A program made the position numbers and the translations under genes. Shown piece by piece: positions 57,111 to 64,000 of a stretch of 64,000 nucleotides of DNA (positions are counted from its first letter, which is position 1; the number at the start of each line of letters is the position of its first letter). Source of the DNA: Termitomyces sp. T153 (Eukaryota; Basidiomycota; Agaricomycetes; Agaricales; Lyophyllaceae); the NCBI GenBank assembly GCA_018296165.2, contig JACKQL020000003.1:248001-312000 (forward strand), in the 5' to 3' direction. Under the pieces are notes generated by a model. It made no database searches. It saw only the letters and a program-made list of their open reading frames with translations, and had not been told where the DNA came from.

Positions 57111-57397
57111 GCCTGGCAGTCTCTTAATGCGGGACTTGGGCTACTTCCTGCAGAAAGAAGAACGAAGCGATTGAACTTCTGACCACATCGTGTAATTGAG
57201 GATCGCAATCGTAATGTATTCTTTTCAAATCAACGTGCTGACAACCTCGATGAGGTTGGTGTCCCTGACAACGACGCTCACTTCCTGAGTATTCTGCCAA
57301 CACATAGTCGGTTCGACACAGAAGTTACTAGAAAAACTCGATGTATGACCCGAGGGAACGTGGTGACGATTCAACTCCAAATGATCGCAGATGGGTA

Positions 57398-58416
57398 TCA
57401 AGACTCATTCAAAGAATTCAAAGAGGGGCCAACTTCGAAAACCTTACTGAAAACGTCAAAATTACGCCGTCCAACTTCCCCGCTGCTGTAGATAGCAAAG
57501 ACGATCTGGCGAAACCAACCGCGAAACTCATCATCCATGAGGATGGCTTTCATTTCTTCGGCCACAAGGACCGGGGGGCACTTGTATGCACCACATCCAA
57601 ACGCACCTAAAAACAGATTATTTCAGCCTCCACTGCTGGCCAAGTATACACAAACGTACCGAGCACTAGATATTGTTGACCGTGATGCGCTGCCATTCGA
57701 TAAATATGTCTTATCTTCCCTCTGAGGTCTTCCAGAACGGAAGGATCTTTGAATGCGGTTCGATCCTCCGTTAGGGAGGGGCAACGAGGAGCAGCGACTG
57801 TGATTACGGAGACAACGCGACGATCTTCAGGCGGTAGATCTACGCATTCATGATCGAGATCGTCCTTGAATATGACCACACCCGGCGAGAAGACACCAGC
57901 ACGAGATCCTGGGCCTGTGTTGGGCCATGGATAATATTCTGGTTTGAGTGTGACATAGAGAGTTGAAGAATAACACAATGCCTCTTCCTGTAGGATCATT
58001 CGCCCCAGACAAGGATCAAAGTGAACGCTGAACCATACCTGAGTCTTTGTGAGACTAGTAAGCCATCCACCTGCAGGTAACTCGTCACTCGCGAGGTTCA
58101 AAACAGCTGTCTTCCGAATTGCATCCACATCTTGTCCCATGATGCCTCGAGCAAGGGTAAAGGAGTCTAAATTGACTATCTTGATTTCTGGGGTGGGAAG
58201 ATTCGGACTAGAGGATGCATCCAAAGGAGAGAGCTCATCCATATTGAAGAATACTGAGTCATGAGAGGCACCTTCTGTCGCATGATCGCGAATAATGACT
58301 TCGGAGCGCGAGATAGTGTCCTCCGCCACTGCTCTCCGTTTCTGTAAAGGTGTCTTAGAAGAAGTGCCCGTGAACTTTTGTAGAGTCTTTGAGAGTATGC
58401 TAGTTATCGTTCTCAT
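57398..58416 (-). CDS. TIGR02452/DUF2263 protein, microbial-type PARG-like macrodomain
   Basis: Three exons: 58416-58039, 57987-57660, 57606-57398. The introns are 51 and 53 nt (the first is in frame and stop-free, so it is easily misread as coding) and the total is 304 residues. After splicing, the N-terminal motif LNLASDELPAGGWLTSLTKT runs directly into QEEALCYSS, the glycine-rich plus QEE signature of the microbial poly(ADP-ribose) glycohydrolase-like family. The C-terminal motif GAFGCGAYKCPP is followed by VAEEMKAIL and FRQIVFAIYS. Family members bind or hydrolyse ADP-ribose; catalysis here is inferred. The usual triple Gly before WL is AGG, a conservative change. Confidence 0.88.
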
Positions 58417-59289
58417 AACGTGCAGTCGCTGGATATTGAAGAAACAGTCAGAAGCCTCTCAACTCGTGACGGGACGGCTGGCGGTCCGGATACACAATCA
58501 TGTGAGATAGACGTGACAACGTGACTCTGATCGTGTTTTCTCACGATTCTGTCTGAATCCGTCAACCTTTGATCCATCCTTCGATTTGGTTATTACATGA
58601 TGCATTGCTGAGCTCCCTCAGATCTAGCTGTCTTTATTGTACACATCAAATTTCTCATTACGTTGAAGTTTGCTAGGAAAGATTTGGGAAAGATCAGCCC
58701 TCTCAGTATTACTAGGTGTAGATATCTCAGAAGTTTTTTTGACACAACCCTCGATTCACCATAACCTAATCTTTCTTGCCGAGATTTCACAAGCCGGTGT
58801 AGTATATCAGTATCTTCATCATTTTCCGCGAATAAGTCGTTTGAACCCCTAAACTAGATTTCTAGAAGGGGTAAGTCCAGAAGATATCACATGCCGACGG
58901 TCGCGAGCATAAATGAGTTCAGGAAGAATGGATCCGGCGGGAAAATTAACATTCCCATGAACTAAGTTTCAAGCTCTATCATGGTGTGAAGAGTCATACA
59001 TTTCCCCGAAAGAAATACGGATTTAGAGAATTCATCAAGAGTTGCGAGATTCCCGACTCAGACGTACCCCACTCGTCCTTGTCCCATATGCTAGTGAAAA
59101 TAGAACTCCCTCTTACACATTAATTGTTTTCTGTTCCCTTGTTCTCATAGACGCCTTATTCCCGGAGTATCATGAGCCTCAATCACAGATGCTTAGACAA
59201 CGTGAAATCTACCATGTGTTATTTATCCTCCAATACAGAAAAAGTCTAAAGGTGAGGCCTGGACCTAAAGCTTAAAAGCCAGGCACCTC
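58417..59289. other. Intergenic region, no supported gene
   Basis: Upstream region of the PARG-like gene and then about 700 bases of AT-rich sequence with only short frames. Confidence 0.45.
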
Positions 59290-60440
59290 TCCCCTACCCC
59301 GAATACAGTGCAATGAAGTCGAATGTCGAAACCTGATGTGCCGGAAGTGAATCGACGATATGCAGTAGATAAATCTACCAATGTTCCTGAGTTGAATATG
59401 GAAAGTGGTGTTCTTCCCAGAAATCGTGACCAAATTTACCAGAATGACGGCGTGGCAATGGTTGGATACCCAACACGCATAAACAGATCGCCTCCAAGCG
59501 AATGGAGGTGCAGAAGATACATCAGGGGTAAATTTAAGATATGTTAGGTCTTGGGGTGTGTGATTGAGGATAGAAGAACATGACAAGTCAAGACATGACT
59601 TCTAGGGGCTTGAGGTGACAAAGAACTGAGAGGTTTAGACTGGGCCTCGTTCGATTCGTGGTCATATGAACAAGCCCCTATGAGTTGGAGGTCTTCAATG
59701 TTACAAGCTTTTCTTAGCACAGCGGCTATGAGGTCGATTCTCGATTGAGCGAATTCTCTCCCAGTGTTATGATGGGAATCCTTGAGTACGAAGGTCGTCA
59801 ATTTTGGAAGTATGCAGAATGCTTCCGCTATAATATAATGACTGAGTTCGTGTGTCCTTGGTTTCGGTGCATCGTCATTGAAGAGATTACTCGGAAGAAC
59901 ATCGGCGTTACCGTCAAGATTCCTCACAGAAACCGTAAAGTGTTTTAACGATGGCGCAGGTTTAACAAGACTAGCCCCAAACGCAAAACTTCCTTGCAGG
60001 CTAGAAGAATCGTCTTTCTCATGGAGAGTTCCATAACGCGGTGAGTATTATCCAGCGGTCTGCCAAACGCCGTTTCCAAATTCCGGGAATCTGGAGCATT
60101 CACTGTAACGTACAAATACCATATCGGTGTAGCACTACTTCGATCAACCAGTTGGTGGTGATTTTGTTCCATGACGGTAAAAACACCATGAGTATGGGCA
60201 GGCTAGAGCCGCACGGCGCCACCGTGAGCAGACCCTGACCACTTTGATCCAGTCGAAATTCTTGCAATCACGTTGCATGCACAGGTTCCAGGTGAATGTC
60301 GTTGATAGGGGCTCGTCCGGCAGCTACGCAGTGATGTTCAGAGAGTTATAATTTCTCTTCAGCTTCAATATCCATGTGTCCAGAGAGGCGATGTCTCTTT
60401 CAAACCGTTGGTAGGCAAACTTCTTGACTATCTCACTGCT
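59290..60440 (-). pseudogene. F-box/LRR pseudogene
   Basis: Reading the minus strand: FAYQRFERDIASLDTWILKL near 60420-60360, then NSLNITA, a TAG where Arg is expected, LPDEPLSTTFTWNLC and WIKVVRVCSRWRRAALACPY (the two halves of an F-box-like domain). Frame changes follow to VTVNAPDSRNLETAFGRPLD near 60100 and to LRR-type segments (AFCILPKLTTFVLKDSHHNT and VLRKACNIEDLQLIG) at 59920-59640. Several frame switches and stops make it a pseudogene, although some could be unrecognised introns. It is adjacent to another F-box-type gene on the same strand. Confidence 0.6.
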
Positions 60441-60888
60441 GAAGCACGAGACAGCGGTAGCGGTGCTGGGAAGGGGAACAAATTCTAATCATCAAACCAG
60501 CAAGCTTCAGGATATGTTCAAACCACATTGAGCGATTTACACCCATACATTTGGCTGGGAACAAAATGAGAAAGTATTTGGAGCTTCTAAAGGTACTAAG
60601 AAGTTCACAAGGATGTTCAGAGTGCACACAATATTTACACAAATGTTGATGCGGGAGAAATTGTTGATCAGGTGGCCGTTTTTACACCATTTACGTTCCC
60701 ACAGCGTCGTCCAATAAGTGACGTCCATAACAAATCTAAAGGGTGGCATACATAAGTTAAAATAAGAATCGCGTCACGGTGCAAGAAAGATATGATAATG
60801 ATTACGCATACTCCCTCTCCAAGCCCTGTCACAAGAAAGTCAATTTCGTCCATCCTCTCTTCCACCGGGAGGCCCTGATGTGTCAATG
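60441..60888. other. Intergenic region, no supported gene
   Basis: Between the F-box pseudogene and the LRR gene; short frames only. Confidence 0.45.
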
Positions 60889-62470
60889 TCAACCTTGGCT
60901 CTCATCAACTTCCACTGGCCTTCTTTGCTCATCAATTGTCTCCAGCCTAGGTAACGACACCCAGATCGCCCGTCGTATCGCATCTGGATTGGACTTGGCA
61001 CTCCAAAACGACCCAGAGAATGTTAAATGCTTGAGGGACGGGAACATTGGAAAAAATTTCAGTAGGTCGAAGAGGGTGTCAGGGTCTGGAGAGATATTGA
61101 CAAAGACCTCGAGGTCAACGACATTCGGGACTTCCTCTAGAACTTCCGTCCCAACACGCATATGGATAGACCTTAACCATGTATTGAGCCCATATATCCC
61201 TGCTTCAGACACAAAGCGGAGGTTTAGCGCGATATTGCGTCCACGCGCTGCGATGCGGCGCAGGACAGTATTGAACCGGTGCATCTCGTAATTGAGGATA
61301 CGGAAACCACCGATATATCCTGTAGCCATGGTGATGGTCTGGAGGGTTGGGAAGGCGGAGGGTGGCTCGAGAAAATCAGCGAGGTATTCTGAGTTGGCGA
61401 TGAGGTGATCAAGGTTTGGGAGGAATTTTTGCGAGGAGAAGGGTTTAAGGTTGCCTATAGCACTATTTCTAGACAGATCGAGTGTCGTAATGGAGGAGTG
61501 CCGAGAGAGCAACAGCTGAAGATCGGGGAAGGCTATATTTGCAGAGCGGAAGGAGATGTACGACAATGTTGGGACCGATAGCGTTGAGAGGATATATTGC
61601 CAATCGTAATGCGTTAAGTCGATGTCGAAGAAGGAGAGCTTTGTGATAGGGGATATTGCGAGAATAGCCATTGTCCAGTGGAAGAAAGGAAGTTCCATTA
61701 GTACCGGCGAGTGTATATGAAATTCGTTCAAATGAGAAGACAACGGCGACGACAAGGCGACATCACAATTCCTTGTACTACGTTTCAATAAGTCAAAAAC
61801 AGCATCGTCAGATGAGAGTTGTGCATCCCGGGGTTTCAATTTTGCAACGATTCCTTCAATCAGACGCAGGATCGGGCCCATAAAGAAAAGAAAAGGAGTC
61901 TTTCTTCTACTCTGAGCTAGGTTGGACTTATTCTCGTGAGGCCGAGGAAACGAGACAAAGGGTTTCAGATATTCGTAATGGAAGGGCCTGCCTAATGTCC
62001 CCCAGTTCTGTCCGCGACCCACGGTAAGTTGGGAATGCGACATTTCGACCACGATATTCATGACTTCTACCAGCAGGTTGGACCATCGAGGATTGAGTAT
62101 AATGTTAGATCCCTCGAGAGGCGACAGTCGAAGGTCGACGCTGACACGATCAAGGCGTAATAGAAGCGTTCTTAAAGCCTCCAAATCCTTGAAGAGTCGA
62201 GCTGTATCATGAAGAGTAAGCCTTAGTTCCGGTGTGAACGCTAAGTTTTGTTGAAAGATCCTGGACTGTGTGTCCATCGAGAGATAGAGACCCTGCATCT
62301 ACTAGAGTATTTGCAGATAGGATAAATGCTCTCTAGCAGCGACTCCTTTTATGATTTGACGAAGTCTCCAGTGTGTTTGTGCGAGACAGTGTAAGTCAAG
62401 GTCATCCGAGCCTCTCGAAAACCTCCAAGACGATTTCATTGGGTAGGTCATTCAAGCCTTCCAGTGTCAT
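60889..62470 (-). CDS. F-box/LRR protein, F-box separated from the body by a frame break and two stops
   Basis: The body is an uninterrupted 469-codon frame (62298-60889). It contains irregular leucine-rich repeats (LSVPTLSYISFRSANIAF, HSSITTLDLSRNSAIGNL, FLPNLDHLIANSEYLADFL, FPSLKHLTFSGSFW). Immediately upstream, from ATG 62470, the sequence reads GLNDLPNEIVLEVFERL. After a one-base frame change near 62410 it reads SDDLDLHCLAQTHWRLRQII, which together is a good F-box. That second frame is the frame of the body, but two TAG codons (62299-62304) lie just before the body's Met. So the gene may be a recent pseudogene or an alternatively started LRR protein, or may carry assembly errors. The family supplies substrate adaptors of SCF ubiquitin ligases. 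Confidence 0.75.
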
Positions 62471-62962
62471 ATACGCAAGACACGTTAATTCTGGAAGCTA
62501 GTATGTTTGTGGTGGAAGTTTTACAAGGAGTACAGACTGAACTGCTGGCAACTGGTGACCTCTGGGTTGTAATTGCGGGCGGCCAGCGCTTCCCCATGCG
62601 TCAAACTCACATGACTGTTCTTGGCGAGCTCTCGAGCGCTTAAATTATAAGTACAAATTCTCTGGTTTCACTAGGGGTTCGATGATTGTCCCGCATTCGT
62701 TCACAAGGTCTAGACAACCACTGGCTACATCTCGAGCAGGTCTCAGAATGAGGCTTGGGCTATTCTGGCTGGGTAATACGTTCTTACAACATACTCAAGA
62801 AACAAATGACGCCTCAGAGATACCAATATTTATATTGAAACGTGACAACTTTCGATACAGGGAAGGGATTTACCCATCTATTCGACCAAAATTCGTCATT
62901 GACTCTTCGATTGAATCAAGGGTACTGACGTACCCGCAAAGAGGAAGGCAGTCTGTAAAATT
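62471..62962. other. Intergenic region, no supported gene
   Basis: About 490 bases between the F-box start and the stop codon of the PBDC1 gene, holding both the F-box gene's upstream region and PBDC1's 3' region. Confidence 0.45.
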
Positions 62963-63951
62963 TTACTTTCCCCCATTCTTCTTTTTCAGTGCAGCCTTTT
63001 CCTCCTTTTCTTTCTTTGCTGCCTCCTTTGCTGCCTCCTCCTTTGCGAGCTCATGCGCCTTGTCATTTAATCCGAGCTTGTTCCTAGAAATCTGCAAGGG
63101 CACGTAAGGGAAAAGAGAAAGGTGTCGTAGTGACGAAAAATTGATGGCGCACCTCAATTGCATAGAACTAGAAAAGATTATGTATGAGTACGATGAGTAC
63201 ATAGTGCGACAGTTCTATTACCTGCATTCGTGTAACTGACGCAGAATCGGTATTCAGGTCCAAAAAAGGGCAAACAATGGTAACATACCGAAGATGGTGC
63301 TTTTCTCCCCATATTCCTCCTCTGCGTCAGTGCGAATCAAACATCCAAAGTTATAATCCTTGACTTTCTTCTCGTATCTGACGCAAATGGGATTAGACGA
63401 GGGGATATGGAACGGAAGTGTGAAACACGTACAATGCATGGAATGCCCGCCACCGCTTCTTTGCGTCCTCGCTCTTCAGGAAATTCTCATCTAGCTTGAT
63501 GAGCTTCGCGTTGTCATTCTCGAAAAGCTCCGGGAAAGTTTTCTTGAAATCATTGAAAATGTCGTCGTCATGCCTGTATTGCGAGGGACGTATTTGTTTC
63601 CGAGCTCAACGCCTCCAGCTGACCACGTACTGCGTCAACTTGAGCTCTCGAGGCGACACCTTCTCCAGGAGGTTCCAGTATGTCTGCGGAGTGATAAATC
63701 GTCGGCGACGACGTTGTATAGGGGCATCAATAACATACCTGAGCCTGCTCAACCGCCTTTACAGCAAACCTGATAGGTGGATGTAAACGAACTTGCTGAA
63801 GAACATGTCACACGACATGACTGGATCTCGACTCACTGCTTCTCAATCTGGACGAACGTCACCATCAGCATTAGCATACTTACATTGATCAGTCGTTATC
63901 GTTCACCTCCATGAGATTTTGAGCCTTCTGAGGATCAAATTTTCCAGCCAT
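62963..63951 (-). CDS. PBDC1: PBDC1-family protein (yeast YPL225W type)
   Basis: Nine exons: 63951-63907, 63847-63837, 63769-63739, 63683-63631, 63573-63433, 63377-63289, 63235-63222, 63167-63153, 63091-62963. The introns are 53-67 nt and the total is 175 residues, in frame throughout. Exons of 11, 14 and 15 nt are unusually small but each restores the conserved sequence: IEKQFAVKAVEQAQTYWNLL, SPRELKLTQHDDDIFNDFKK, AKKRWRAFHALYEKKVKDYN, FGCLIRTDAEEEYGEKSTIF, VTRMQFYAIEISRNKLGLND. It ends with an Ala/Lys/Glu-rich tail (KEEAAKEAAKKEKEEK) that looks helical and basic. The family is conserved from yeast to human. Despite the old name 'polysaccharide biosynthesis domain', it is a small cytosolic protein, linked in recent work to folding of translation factor eEF1A. 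Confidence 0.93.
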
Positions 63952-64000
63952 GATGAGAGGATGAGACTCAGAGAAGAGTGGGGGGTAAAAAAGAAGACGT
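63952..64000. other. 5' flank of PBDC1
   Basis: Last 49 bases of the window; on the minus strand a pyrimidine-rich leader (CTTCTTTTTTACCCCCCACT) precedes the start codon, as usual for fungal promoters and 5' UTRs. Confidence 0.4.

Noticed and set aside
1..64000. CRISPR arrays, prophage, bacterial operons, rRNA genes, Helitron ends
   Set aside because: None seen; spliceosomal introns and eukaryotic families rule out a prokaryotic setting, and no credible Helitron terminus with 3' hairpin and CTRR could be linked to coding sequence.

Overview
The window looks like nuclear DNA of a mushroom-forming basidiomycete (Agaricomycetes). Genes are broken by very short introns (about 44-67 nt, GTRNGY...YAG). 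Decayed and intact F-box/LRR genes are abundant, and the single-copy genes are of fungal type (HSP12-type stress protein, CAP10 glycosyltransferase, P450, TRI5-type terpene synthase, PBDC1). There is no rRNA, CRISPR array or bacterial operon. All calls come from reading the sequence; no database was searched.

Layout. 0.9-9 kb: three genes on the minus strand (a Ser/Pro-rich coiled-coil protein, an F-box protein, a leucine-rich F-box relative with a C-terminal frame break) plus a decayed F-box/LRR relic. 9.6-16.3 kb: a complete but dead Ty1/copia retrotransposon with a CTTTA target-site duplication; its 5' LTR is split by a 999-bp solo gypsy-type LTR. It lies next to remnants of an ATG1-like kinase gene. 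16.9-20 kb: mostly empty, with one unrecognised ORF. 20.0-34.8 kb: an old, CpG-poor transposon island built round a chromodomain-type Ty3/gypsy element arranged LTR-gag-LTR-gag-pol-LTR. 35.2-36.4 kb: a five-exon terpene synthase gene. 36.4-41.6 kb: repeats, including a 972-bp tRNA-headed SINE-like retroposon with a perfect 13-bp target duplication and solo gypsy LTRs. 41.9-43.8 kb: a GC-rich four-exon CAP10 glycosyltransferase gene. 45.2-50.1 kb: a large inverted repeat around a dead pogo-like DNA transposon, with one arm split by a 1,318-bp solo LTR of the same family as the one at 9.8 kb. 52.1-54.3 kb: a ten-exon cytochrome P450. 56.0-64.0 kb: genes on the minus strand (HSP12, PARG-like TIGR02452 protein, F-box relics, an LRR protein, PBDC1).

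How it fits together. Gene-bearing blocks keep CpG, whereas the old transposon blocks have almost lost it, with sharp borders. Stop codons and dead active sites in the retroelements are largely explained by CpG-to-TpG/CpA transitions: all three catalytic Asp codons of the copia reverse transcriptase read Asn. This suggests cytosine methylation of repeats followed by deamination. The terpene synthase and P450 could share a sesquiterpenoid pathway, but they lie about 16 kb apart with transposons and an unrelated gene between them, so this is only a possibility.
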